Assembly: GCA_934402375.1 (NCBI GenBank)
Contig: CAKRUB010000034.1
Location: forward strand, 1 to 28,768
Source of the DNA: an uncultured Acetatifactor sp.
Lineage (GTDB): Bacteria; Bacillota; Clostridia; Lachnospirales; Lachnospiraceae
DNA: 28,768 bases
Reading direction: 5' to 3'
Shown: in pieces, positions 16,100 to 24,164 of the stretch
How positions within the stretch are numbered: position 1 is the first letter of the stretch
Layout of the letters: every line of letters begins with the position of its first letter
The notes under the pieces: generated by a model
Told to the model about the DNA's origin: nothing
Database searches by the model: none
The model's input: the letters and a program-made list of their open reading frames with translations, nothing else
Made by a program: the position numbers and the translations under genes

Positions 16100-16360
16100 T
16101 CAATCAAATATCGGCTCGACATACTTCCTGATAAACTCAATTCTATCCTTCACTCTGGGCTGAAAGCGGGAGGCAATCGCAACGACCATATTTCTATCCG
16201 GGCTGACATAAATGATATTGCCGCCGTCACCTATTGCCACGCAACCATGTTCATTCTCAAGAACCCACCACAAGTAACCATAGGGAAGATCCCGCTCCGC
16301 CCAGCGGCTTTGCTCGGCTTTCCAGTGACCTTTACAAGAATGCCAGTCAAAATATCCGGT
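16100..16360 (-). pseudogene. C-terminal remnant of a serine hydrolase (beta-lactamase family)
   Basis: The 16042-16479 stretch holds no intact gene. On the minus strand a frame from 16360 to a TGA at 16100-16102 encodes 86 residues with WAERDLPYGYLWWVLENE, then GDGGNIIYVSPDRNMVVAIA and KDRIEFIRKYVEPIFD, typical of the C-terminus of class C beta-lactamase-like serine hydrolases. The upstream frame ends in a stop and no start or catalytic SxxK motif remains. It is a decayed fragment. Confidence 0.7.
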
Positions 16361-16442
16361 TCAATGTCATCAAAAAATAAGTGCATCTGCTATCTCTGAA
16401 ATCAATTCTTCCGTAATTTTCTACTGAACTCACAAGCTAAAA

Positions 16443-16479
16443 ACGCAGCACAAACCGATTTTATCGGATTGCACTGCGT
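16443..16479 (-). terminator. Terminator of the TetR-KTR unit
   Basis: The arms ACGCAG (16443-16448) and CTGCGT (16474-16479) pair, with an inner stem CCGAT/ATCGG. On the minus strand it is followed by GCGTTTTTAG. It lies directly after the stop of the KTR gene. Confidence 0.7.
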
Positions 16480-16668
16480 CTAAGCGTCTGGCATTTTGAT
16501 TTCTTCAATTTTTCCGTCCTTGAAACGGATCACACAGGTATACTTGCACTTCGGGCAAAATAAAGGAAAATCCTCCAATACCGTGTGTGGACGTATCTGT
16601 GTTCTTGTCTTGCCGCCGCATCTTGGACAGCAAAGCCAATCAATTTTGACAATTTCTTTTTTTACCAC
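16480..16668 (-). CDS. Cys-rich KTR zinc-ribbon protein (62 aa)
   Basis: A 62-residue protein with two cysteine knuckles, CCPRCGGKT and CPKC, which match the cysteine-rich KTR family and probably bind one zinc. The GTG start at 16668 follows CGAGGTGAT. It begins 16 bp after the TetR gene and ends at a terminator, so the two are one unit. The family is frequent in Firmicute conjugative transposons and accessory regions, which may hint at an old mobile segment here. Its function is not known. Confidence 0.82.
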   Translation of the reverse strand: MVKKEIVKIDWLCCPRCGGKTRTQIRPHTVLEDFPLFCPKCKYTCVIRFKDGKIEEIKMPDA

Positions 16669-16684
16669 TTATAATCACCTCGGT

Positions 16685-17308
16685 TCACTTGCTGACCAAC
16701 GCCCGAAACTCGGCATCACGGTCAAAGGTGCCTGCCGCAAAGCCGGGAATCTCCTTGATTGATTTGCAAATACTGATACTAACCCCTGTGAGGATTTGTC
16801 CAATCTCCCGGTCGGAGTAGGGGCAATCGCCGGTCACAACCAGCGTGGACAGGCTGTGCACAACGAACCACAGATCACGAAAATAAAGGTCTGCTTCTCC
16901 GGCGGTTATATGATAAATATTCACCAGCGTTGGGCGGATAAGCTCCTGTAAATGCTGCATGGACTTCATTGCGCTGTATTCCTGATCCTGCGTCTTTGTC
17001 AAAAATAAAAGACGATAAAGCTCCGGTTCTTCCCGCGCAAAACGGATATACTGCATTCCAACGCCAAAGAATGGAATTTTCTCTTTCAGCCCTGCATCTG
17101 TGTAGCTGTCGTACACACGCACCGCAGAGGCGTAGACCTCCTGCTTGAGAGTATCCATAGAGCCAAAGGCGGTAAAAACCGGCTGGGTGGAAGTACCAAG
17201 CTCATCTGCCATCGTCTTTGCCGTCAGGCCACCGATGCCCTTGTCCCGCACGACCTGCATTGCCGCCTCTATCATCTCCTTTTTTGTAAATTTGTTCTTC
17301 GGAGCCAT
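16685..17308 (-). CDS. TetR/AcrR-type transcriptional regulator (second copy)
   Basis: The preferred start is ATG 17308 (MAPKNKFTKKEM) with GGAAGG upstream; an ATG three codons earlier (17317) is also possible. The product is 207 residues. HTH at ~8-55 (MIEAAMQVVRDKGIGGLTAK, recognition around TSTQPVFTAFGS). The C-terminal domain has FGVGMQYIRFAREEPELYRLLF, matching the corresponding part of the TetR protein at 8696-9235. The promoter holds an inverted repeat over the -10, so it probably represses itself and the KTR gene. Confidence 0.9.
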   Translation of the reverse strand: MAPKNKFTKKEMIEAAMQVVRDKGIGGLTAKTMADELGTSTQPVFTAFGSMDTLKQEVYASAVRVYDSYTDAGLKEKIPFFGVGMQYIRFAREEPELYRLLFLTKTQDQEYSAMKSMQHLQELIRPTLVNIYHITAGEADLYFRDLWFVVHSLSTLVVTGDCPYSDREIGQILTGVSISICKSIKEIPGFAAGTFDRDAEFRALVSK

Positions 17309-17364
17309 ATATTTCATCCTTCCCGCAAAGAATATCGTTCAATGCATATTAATTAATATATATT

Positions 17365-17397
17365 ATGTATAATACATATGAAAGATACAATTGTCAA
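17365..17397 (-). promoter_or_regulatory. Promoter of the second TetR gene with operator-like repeats
   Basis: TTGACA (17392-17397) and TATTAT (17369-17374) are 17 bp apart, a near-consensus promoter. ATGTAT-A-ATACAT (17365-17377) overlaps the -10, and a perfect 14-bp palindrome ATATTAATTAATAT lies at 17346-17359. Both are plausible TetR operators. Confidence 0.65.
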
Positions 17398-17418
17398 TAG
17401 TTTAGAAACTAAAAGTCT

Positions 17419-17471
17419 GTAAAACAAAATCCCCCAATCACGTTTCCATGACTGGGGGATTTCTGTTTTAC
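17419..17471 (-). terminator. Terminator of pyruvate phosphate dikinase
   Basis: A long hairpin: GTAAAACA (17419-17426) pairs with TGTTTTAC (17464-17471), and inside it AAATCCCCC pairs with GGGGGATTT. It lies 25 bp past the stop codon, with a T-rich run after the inner stem. Confidence 0.85.
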
Positions 17472-17496
17472 AAAAAACGTTAAAACTAACGCAATA

Positions 17497-20130
17497 TTAT
17501 TTCTCAGCAATCGCTGCCTGTGCAGCAGCAAGTCTTGCGATAGGCACACGGAAAGGAGAACAGGAAACATAGTCCAGACCGATCTTATGGCAGAACTCTA
17601 CGGAAGAAGGATCTCCGCCGTGCTCACCACAGATACCTACATGCAGCTTCGGATTTACAGGCTTGCCAAGCTTAATAGCCATCTCCATCAGCTTGCCAAC
17701 ACCGGTCTGATCCAGCTTTGCGAAAGGATCGTTCTCGAAGATCTTGGTGTCATAGTAAGCATTTAAGAACTTACCAGCGTCATCACGGGAGAAACCGAAT
17801 GTCATCTGGGTCAGGTCGTTTGTACCGAAGCAGAAGAAGTCAGCTTCCTTAGCGATTTCGTCAGCTGTCAGAGCTGCACGAGGAATCTCGATCATGGTAC
17901 CAACCTCGTACTCAAGCTTAACGCCTGCAGCAGCGATTTCAGCATCAGCGGTCTCAACAACAACCTTCTTTACGAACTTAAGCTCCTTAACCTCACAAAC
18001 AAGAGGAATCATAATCTCAGGCTTTACATTCCAATCGGGATGAGCCTTCTGAACCTCGATTGCCGCGCGGATAACAGCCTTGGTCTGCATCTTAGCGATT
18101 TCAGGATAAGTAACAGCAAGACGGCATCCTCTGTGACCCATCATAGGGTTGAACTCATGCAGGGAAGCAATGATGTTCTTGATGGTCTCAACGGACTTGC
18201 CCTGTGCCTTAGCCAGCTTCTCAATGTCAGCTTCCTCGGTAGGAACGAACTCATGAAGAGGCGGATCAAGGAAACGAATGGTAACAGGATTTCCTTCCAG
18301 AGCCTCATACAGAGCCTTGAAGTCTCCTTGCTGATAAGGAAGAATCTTCTCCAGAGCTGCTTCTCTCTCCTCAACAGTATCAGAGCAGATCATCTCACGG
18401 AATGCAGCGATTCTGTCTTCCTCGAAGAACATATGCTCTGTACGGCAAAGTCCGATACCTTCAGCGCCCAGCTCACGAGCCTTCTTAGCGTCAGCAGGAG
18501 TATCAGCGTTGGTACGAACCTTCAGCTTACGATACTTGTCAGCCCATGCCATTACACGGCCGAACTCACCGGCGATCTGTGCGTCAACCGTCTTGATCTG
18601 ACCAGCGTAAATGTTACCTGTAGTACCATCGATAGAGATGAAATCTCCCTCGTTGAATACCTGTCCAGCCAGAGTAAACTTCTTGTTAGCCTCGTCCATA
18701 GCGATCTCGCCACAGCCGGATACACAGCAGGTACCCATACCACGGGCAACAACGGCTGCGTGAGAGGTCATACCACCACGAACAGTCAGAATACCCTGAG
18801 CAACCTTCATACCTGTAATATCTTCAGGAGAGGTCTCCAGACGAACCAGAACAACCTTCTCACCCTTTGCAGCCCAAACTTCAGCGTCCTCAGCAGTGAA
18901 TACAACCTTACCGCAAGCAGCACCGGGAGATGCACCCAGACCCTTGCCAAGAGGAGTGGCTGCCTTCAGTGCAGCAGCATCGAACTGAGGATGAAGCAGT
19001 GTGTCAAGGTTACGAGGATCGATCATTGCAACAGCCTCAGCCTCGGTCTTATGTCCCTCATCAACAAGGTCACAAGCGATCTTCAGAGCTGCCTGAGCGG
19101 TTCTCTTACCGTTACGGCACTGCAGCATGTACAGCTTCTTATTCTCAACAGTGAACTCCATATCCTGCATATCATGATAATGGTTCTCAAGAGTCTCACA
19201 AACCTTGATGAACTCAGCATATGCCTCAGGGAACTCCTGCTCCATCTGAGCGATCGGCATAGGAGTACGAACACCGGCAACAACGTCCTCGCCCTGTGCG
19301 TTCTTAAGGAACTCACCCATCAGCTTCTTCTCACCGGTTGCAGGATCACGGGTAAATGCAACACCGGTACCGGACTCGTTGTTCAGGTTACCGAATACCA
19401 TAGGCATTACGTTTACAGCAGTACCCCATGAATAAGGAATATCGTTGTCACGACGATATACGTTTGCACGAGGGTTGTCCCAAGAACGGAATACAGCCTC
19501 GATAGCCAGCTTCAACTGCTCTACGGGATCGGAAGGGAAATCCTTGCCCAGCTGGTTCTTGTACTCAGCCTTGAACTGCTCAGCCAGAACCTTCAGGTCA
19601 GCAGCGGTAAGATCAACGTCATACTTAACGCCCTTCTCTTCCTTCATCTTGTCGATCAACTGCTCGAAATACTTCTTACCAACCTCCATAACGACGTCAG
19701 AGAACATCTGGATAAAACGTCTGTAGGAGTCATATACAAAACGCTCAAATGCAGGATCAGGGTTGCCAGCGATCATAGCTGCAACAACCTCGTCATTCAG
19801 ACCAAGGTTCAGAATGGTATCCATCATACCGGGCATAGATGCTCTCGCGCCGGAGCGAACAGAAACCAGCAGAGGATTCTTGAGATCTCCGAACTTCTTT
19901 CCGTTGATCTTCTCCATCTCAGCAACGCCTTCCATAGCCTGAGCCATGATCTCGTCGTTGATCTTACGGCCATCCTCATAGTACTGAGTACAAGCCTCGG
20001 TAGTAATGGTGAAGCCCTGAGGAACAGGAAGACCGATACTTGTCATCTCAGCAAGGTTAGCGCCCTTACCGCCAAGAAGATTACGCATGGTCATGTCACC
20101 TTCACTAAATAAGTACACCCATTTTTTCAT
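17497..20130 (-). CDS. ppdK: Pyruvate, phosphate dikinase
   Basis: The start at 20130 (MKKWVYLFSEGD) gives 877 residues, the usual clostridial length; AAAGGGAG lies upstream. It interconverts pyruvate + ATP + Pi and PEP + AMP + PPi, and in anaerobes replaces pyruvate kinase for pyrophosphate-driven glycolysis. N-terminal nucleotide domain: GGKGANLAEM and SVRSGARASMPGMMDTILN. The swivelling domain has the phospho-His457 in GGMTSHAAVVARG. The C-terminal PEP/pyruvate TIM barrel has GTNDLTQMTFGFSRDD and the catalytic Cys834 in HVGICGEHGGDPSS. It is a single-gene unit with its own promoter, structured leader and terminator. Codons are strongly biased, as in highly expressed genes. Confidence 0.98.
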   Translation of the reverse strand: MKKWVYLFSEGDMTMRNLLGGKGANLAEMTSIGLPVPQGFTITTEACTQYYEDGRKINDEIMAQAMEGVAEMEKINGKKFGDLKNPLLVSVRSGARASMPGMMDTILNLGLNDEVVAAMIAGNPDPAFERFVYDSYRRFIQMFSDVVMEVGKKYFEQLIDKMKEEKGVKYDVDLTAADLKVLAEQFKAEYKNQLGKDFPSDPVEQLKLAIEAVFRSWDNPRANVYRRDNDIPYSWGTAVNVMPMVFGNLNNESGTGVAFTRDPATGEKKLMGEFLKNAQGEDVVAGVRTPMPIAQMEQEFPEAYAEFIKVCETLENHYHDMQDMEFTVENKKLYMLQCRNGKRTAQAALKIACDLVDEGHKTEAEAVAMIDPRNLDTLLHPQFDAAALKAATPLGKGLGASPGAACGKVVFTAEDAEVWAAKGEKVVLVRLETSPEDITGMKVAQGILTVRGGMTSHAAVVARGMGTCCVSGCGEIAMDEANKKFTLAGQVFNEGDFISIDGTTGNIYAGQIKTVDAQIAGEFGRVMAWADKYRKLKVRTNADTPADAKKARELGAEGIGLCRTEHMFFEEDRIAAFREMICSDTVEEREAALEKILPYQQGDFKALYEALEGNPVTIRFLDPPLHEFVPTEEADIEKLAKAQGKSVETIKNIIASLHEFNPMMGHRGCRLAVTYPEIAKMQTKAVIRAAIEVQKAHPDWNVKPEIMIPLVCEVKELKFVKKVVVETADAEIAAAGVKLEYEVGTMIEIPRAALTADEIAKEADFFCFGTNDLTQMTFGFSRDDAGKFLNAYYDTKIFENDPFAKLDQTGVGKLMEMAIKLGKPVNPKLHVGICGEHGGDPSSVEFCHKIGLDYVSCSPFRVPIARLAAAQAAIAEK

Positions 20131-20164
20131 TCTCGTGTTTCTCCCTTTCACTTAAGATTTTAAA

Positions 20165-20209
20165 CAGCCGAAAATAGTTCGGCTGCCCTGTAGCATTCGT
20201 CGAACTATT
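20165..20209 (-). promoter_or_regulatory. PPDK leader with two mutually exclusive hairpins
   Basis: In the RNA, stem A pairs AATAGTTCG (20209-20201) with CGAACTATT (20181-20173). Stem B pairs CAGCCGAA (20185-20178) with TTCGGCTG (20172-20165). Both use bases 20173-20181, so they cannot form together. Stem B sits about 35 nt before the start codon. The layout is that of a conformational switch; the effector is unknown, and the U tract after stem B is too short for a classical attenuator. Confidence 0.6.
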
Positions 20210-20224
20210 AGTCAGTACTTCCTT

Positions 20225-20253
20225 ATTTTATCAATTCATTCGAGGAATATCAA
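20225..20253 (-). promoter_or_regulatory. Promoter of pyruvate phosphate dikinase
   Basis: TTGATA (20248-20253) and TAAAAT (20225-20230) are exactly 17 bp apart. Transcription from about 20218 gives a leader of about 88 nt containing the alternative hairpins. A 9-bp inverted repeat TTATCAATT/AATTGATAA (20228-20236, 20259-20267) spans the promoter and could be an operator. Confidence 0.65.
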
Positions 20254-20325
20254 GCCGAAATTGATAAATATTTGACGTTCTTAGGGCGTTTGTACAAAAA
20301 GCAGAATTTACCGTGTGCGTGCCCG

Positions 20326-20375
20326 CTGTTTTCATAGCAAAAGCCACAAATATCAAGCATTTGCCATGAAAGCAG
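20326..20375 (-). terminator. Long inverted repeat after the HelD gene
   Basis: TTTCATAGCAAA (20330-20341) pairs with TTTGCCATGAAA (20360-20371), with one G-U wobble in the minus RNA, and CTG/CAG extends the stem outward. It lies 35 bp past the HelD stop. No strong U run follows, so termination is uncertain. Confidence 0.5.
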
Positions 20376-20409
20376 TTACATTGCATTCCTATGGCGTTTT
20401 ATACCTGAT

Positions 20410-22473
20410 TCATCCAAGAAAACGGCTTTTCTCCCCGGTATACAGAAGGGTCAGCTTATGCATGGCTCTCGTACACGCGACATAGAGAAGTCCCCTGTCG
20501 TACTCCAAGCTGTAGTTTTCGCAGTCCGCATCCGGTATCAGCACCTCGTCGAACTCGAGTCCCTTGCACATTGACACCGCGCTGACCATCACGCCCTCAT
20601 AGAACTCCTCACTGTCATAGGTAAGCAGATGCAGCTGCATCTCTCCGGCATCTGCTGCAAGCCGCCCGTAAAGCTCCCTCGCCTGTGCCTCCTTCTTACA
20701 GATAATGCCGATTTTTCGTCCATCCGTGTCAGTGTCCAGCCCCCGGATTGCTTTCAGCAGCCATGCCGTCTCCTCATCCTTGTCCTTACAGGAAACGACC
20801 TGCGGAGCCTCCCCATGCCGCTGAACCGGCTCTATGCATACCTCTCCCGCGATCTTCCTCGCAAACTCTATAATTTCATAGCTGGAGCGATAGCTCTTGT
20901 ACAGCTTTTCCACCTGTGCCTCCGGGTAAAGTCTTTTCAGATACTCCCCGCTCTCCCCCGAAAAGGGAACCACCTTCTGGGAAAAGTCCCCTAAAATCGT
21001 CTTCCTGCACGAATAGAGCTTGTCAATCACGGCATACTGAATCGGCGTATAATCCTGCATCTCATCAATGACAAGATATTTAATGTTCTCATTTTCCGGT
21101 CTTCCCGCCAGATAAAGTCTGACGTAGAGCAGCGGAAATATATCAGCTGCCTCCAGCTCCTGCTCCGGTTCCCGGACAAAAAGCTCGCTCCGTCCGAGCT
21201 TCGCATAAAACTCCTCATACAGCTCCAGCGCATCATTGTGCCGATAGGCTCCCATCAGCCATTCGAGAATATCCTGCCTATGAACCCCGCGCACTGCCTG
21301 TGCCCTTAAATCCTCCGACATACGCTTTGCAATTTCCCGAAGGCGCTCATAAACCGGCAGCGCTCCCAGACGCTCATAATATCTCTGCACCTCAGCCGCC
21401 GGGAAGCTGCCTCCCTCGTACACAAAATCCGCCGCCGAGAAATGGGTTCTGTCGCACTCCTGCAAAAACTGCTCCAACAGCTCAACAAATTCCGAGGTGC
21501 TCTTGAAACGACTCCGCTCCAGCCATGCGGGATCGTCCGTCTCCTGAAACTTTTCTGTCTGGTAGCACATTTTCTCCAGCCTCAGCCGTCCCTGCTTCCA
21601 TTCCCGCGGGAGATACTGCCTTGCCACATCCTCCATGCCGATGCTCCGCACGTTCTCCTCTCCCAGTTCTGGCAGCACCTCCGAAATATAATCCACAAAA
21701 ATCCTGTTCGGGGAAATAATGAGAAAGTTCTCCGCCGAAATCTCCTTTTTATACCGATAGAGGAAATAGGCGACACGATGCAGCGCAATGGAGGTCTTCC
21801 CGGAACCCGCCACTCCCTGAATGATCAATGTGTCTGCTGTTTCGTTACGGATCAGGCGGTTCTGCTCCTTCTGTATCGTCGTGACAATATCCTTCATCTT
21901 GTCACTGGAGGTTCTGGAAAGCTCCTGCTGCAGGATTTCGTCGCCGATGCTGACGCTGCTCTCAAACGCATATTCCAGTCTGCCCCACCGGATTCCATAC
22001 TGCCTCTTACAGTCAATCCGCCCCGACACTCTTCCGACCGGTGCATCATAATATGCCTCACCATACTCGAATTCATAGTACATCCCGGCGATCGGCGCGC
22101 GCCAGTCAAAGACTTCATAGGGGCTTCGTATGTTCCAGAAGGAAAACTTTCCGATATATATCTGCATCGGAGCTTCCTCCCCCTCCTGTTGAAAATCAAT
22201 TCTTGCAAAATAGGGAGAATCCTGCATTTTCACAATGCGGTACAGCTGCGCCCTTGTCTGCTCTCCGGAATCCACCACCTGATCCATATTCAACCGATTA
22301 AACACCAGCTCATACTCATCAAAGTCCGTCTGATGCTCCCACATATAGCTCGCCAGCCTGTGATAATCGTCCGAGCGATCCTTTGACCTTGCAAAGAGTC
22401 TTTCCGCCTCCTTTTGCAGCTCCGCCTCCAGCCCCTGCAAATACTCCTCTTCCTTCCTCATGTCCACAGCCAT
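20410..22473 (-). CDS. HelD-like UvrD/PcrA-type helicase (RNA polymerase recycling factor)
   Basis: A 687-residue superfamily 1 ATPase. The N-terminal coiled segment (MAVDMRKEEEYLQGLEAELQ) is the HelD secondary-channel arm region. Walker A is GVAGSGKTSIALHRVAYF (~217-234), motif II is KYLVIDEMQDYTPIQYAVID, and the C-terminal helicase motif VACTRAMHKLTLLY is near the end. HelD releases RNA polymerase from stalled complexes or nucleic acid; related HelR proteins give rifampicin tolerance. ATG 22473 follows GGGGGAGG. It is downstream of the ABC transporter genes, separated by a weak hairpin, and could be partly co-transcribed. A DNA helicase role is the alternative. Confidence 0.85.
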   Translation of the reverse strand: MAVDMRKEEEYLQGLEAELQKEAERLFARSKDRSDDYHRLASYMWEHQTDFDEYELVFNRLNMDQVVDSGEQTRAQLYRIVKMQDSPYFARIDFQQEGEEAPMQIYIGKFSFWNIRSPYEVFDWRAPIAGMYYEFEYGEAYYDAPVGRVSGRIDCKRQYGIRWGRLEYAFESSVSIGDEILQQELSRTSSDKMKDIVTTIQKEQNRLIRNETADTLIIQGVAGSGKTSIALHRVAYFLYRYKKEISAENFLIISPNRIFVDYISEVLPELGEENVRSIGMEDVARQYLPREWKQGRLRLEKMCYQTEKFQETDDPAWLERSRFKSTSEFVELLEQFLQECDRTHFSAADFVYEGGSFPAAEVQRYYERLGALPVYERLREIAKRMSEDLRAQAVRGVHRQDILEWLMGAYRHNDALELYEEFYAKLGRSELFVREPEQELEAADIFPLLYVRLYLAGRPENENIKYLVIDEMQDYTPIQYAVIDKLYSCRKTILGDFSQKVVPFSGESGEYLKRLYPEAQVEKLYKSYRSSYEIIEFARKIAGEVCIEPVQRHGEAPQVVSCKDKDEETAWLLKAIRGLDTDTDGRKIGIICKKEAQARELYGRLAADAGEMQLHLLTYDSEEFYEGVMVSAVSMCKGLEFDEVLIPDADCENYSLEYDRGLLYVACTRAMHKLTLLYTGEKSRFLG

Positions 22474-22509
22474 AGATTTCCTCCCCCGTTTCGAAATTAC
22501 GACATCAAA

Positions 22510-22534
22510 GTCCCGACAGTTTTCCTGCCGGGAC
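22510..22534 (-). terminator. Weak terminator between ABC transporter and HelD
   Basis: GTCCCG (22510-22515) pairs with CGGGAC (22529-22534), and an inner CAG/CTG continues the stem past one mismatch. Only three Ts follow on the minus strand, so read-through into HelD is likely. Confidence 0.5.
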
Positions 22535-22551
22535 CTTTCAACATTCCTTCC

Positions 22552-24114
22552 TTACATCCCCATATTGATCGTTCTGGTACAGACCTCAAGGATACGCGGT
22601 CTGTGGGTAATTACCACCATCATCTTATCCTCTCCGAGAACCTTGTCAATAAACCGGATGATCTTCTCCTCCATCACCGCGTCAATCTCCGCCGTCGGCT
22701 CGTCAAGTATAATCAGGTCGAAATCTCCCGTCAACGCCCTCGCCAGTCCGACTCTTCTCTTTTCGCCGCCGGAAAGCCCTCGAATATCCCTGTCCGCGAA
22801 CTTGCTGATCCCGAGCGTCTCTATCGCGTCCTCATGCATTGTCTCCTCTCTTCCGAAACGGATATTTTCCAGAACGGAATCGTCATACAGGAAAATGTCC
22901 TGCGGAAGGACTGCGATGCGCGTTCCGCTCACTGCCGGATTTGCTTCCTTTCCATTGATAAATATCTGTCCATCAGCGGGAGGCAGTTCACCGGTCAGCA
23001 CATGCGTCAGCGTGGACTTTCCACACCCCGAGCCGCCTATGATGCCGATGCGCTCCCCCTTATGTATGCTCAGATCAAAATTTTTCAGGATCGGCTCCTG
23101 ACCGTCGTAGCTCACACTGATGTTTTTCAGCGCAATCTCCTCCAGCCTGTCTATGTGCTCCACTGCTTCCTCATCATCCGTCAGGAGCTCCTCCAGACGT
23201 TCTCCGTTGATCGTTCCCTGCTGAACAATAATGTTCAGATCCGTCAGGTTACGGATAGGCTCTCCCAGATAGGAGGTGTAGGCATAAATTCCAAAAATTG
23301 CACCCACCGAGCACTTGCCTGTCACAACCAGATACATTCCCATCACGACCGCGGCAACCGGCATCAGATCAATAATCAGCCCCGACAGCGACTGTGCCAG
23401 CGACTTCCATAACTGCAAACGGATATTCCGCTCGCCTAAGCTATTAACCTTCTCGCGGTATTTTCCCGCGAAGAAGTCCTCCTTGCCGAACAGCCGGATC
23501 GTCGGAATTCCCTCATAAAACTGCGTAGTCGTCTGTACCAGCTCCGAATAGCCCTTTCTCTCCTCGCCGGAATACTTGCGCAGTTTGACATTGATATACC
23601 GGTAGGAAAAGAAATAGACCAGACAGATCGCCATGATCACTATGCCGATCGGTACGCTGTACTGGAAAATGAGTACAAACGCAACCACCAGTGTGAAACC
23701 ATTCAGAATCAGCATCGGAACGGAGATCAGACAGCCTTCGGCATACTGCGCCGCATCATTGATCAGGCGGTTGACAACATCACCGCTCTTCTTTCCGCAC
23801 CAGAACTGGTAAGAATTTTTCGCAATTCCGCCGAACATTCCTCCCCGCAGGACGGTCTGCCCGTTATAGATCATCTTGAACCACTGGTAGTTCTGATACC
23901 AGTTGAGCAGGAAGCTAAACAGAACTGTTGCGATAATCGCCACTGCCAACCCTGCCTTTTCCGTCCCTGCGTCCGATATGCCGTCAATCCCCTTACCAAT
24001 CAGATACGGCACGAGCATCCCGACTATGGTACTCAACGCGTTTGCAACCGTCGCATGAACTCTCGTCCAGCGAAGCTTCGCCATCAATTCCTTCCGGTAC
24101 TTTTCGATTCTCAT
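22552..24114 (-). CDS. ABC transporter, fused membrane-ATPase subunit
   Basis: A 520-residue type IV exporter half-transporter. Residues ~1-310 form six helices (ABC_membrane-type). The ATPase follows with Walker A IIGGSGCGKSTL (~355-366), a Q-loop in AVLPQDIFLYDD, signature LSGGEKRR, Walker B LIILDEPTAEID with its catalytic Glu, and an H-loop in VITHRPRI. All ATP-site residues look intact. It starts 50 bp after the second subunit gene (24165-25766), so the two most likely form a heterodimer. The substrate is unknown: drug, peptide or lipid. Confidence 0.9.
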   Translation of the reverse strand: MRIEKYRKELMAKLRWTRVHATVANALSTIVGMLVPYLIGKGIDGISDAGTEKAGLAVAIIATVLFSFLLNWYQNYQWFKMIYNGQTVLRGGMFGGIAKNSYQFWCGKKSGDVVNRLINDAAQYAEGCLISVPMLILNGFTLVVAFVLIFQYSVPIGIVIMAICLVYFFSYRYINVKLRKYSGEERKGYSELVQTTTQFYEGIPTIRLFGKEDFFAGKYREKVNSLGERNIRLQLWKSLAQSLSGLIIDLMPVAAVVMGMYLVVTGKCSVGAIFGIYAYTSYLGEPIRNLTDLNIIVQQGTINGERLEELLTDDEEAVEHIDRLEEIALKNISVSYDGQEPILKNFDLSIHKGERIGIIGGSGCGKSTLTHVLTGELPPADGQIFINGKEANPAVSGTRIAVLPQDIFLYDDSVLENIRFGREETMHEDAIETLGISKFADRDIRGLSGGEKRRVGLARALTGDFDLIILDEPTAEIDAVMEEKIIRFIDKVLGEDKMMVVITHRPRILEVCTRTINMGM

Positions 24115-24164
24115 AAGTACTTCTCCCTCATATTTTTATGTAATGTTTTTTCTACAGGGTTGTT

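Noticed and set aside
18040..19431. 463-residue plus-strand ORF inside pyruvate phosphate dikinase
   Set aside because: Fully antisense to a well-conserved enzyme; its openness comes from the strongly biased codons of the dikinase gene. It is Ser/Leu-rich with no domain.
21442..23412. Long plus-strand ORFs opposite HelD and the ABC transporter (21442-22386, 22414-23412)
   Set aside because: Antisense shadows of clear protein families, without their own ribosome binding sites.
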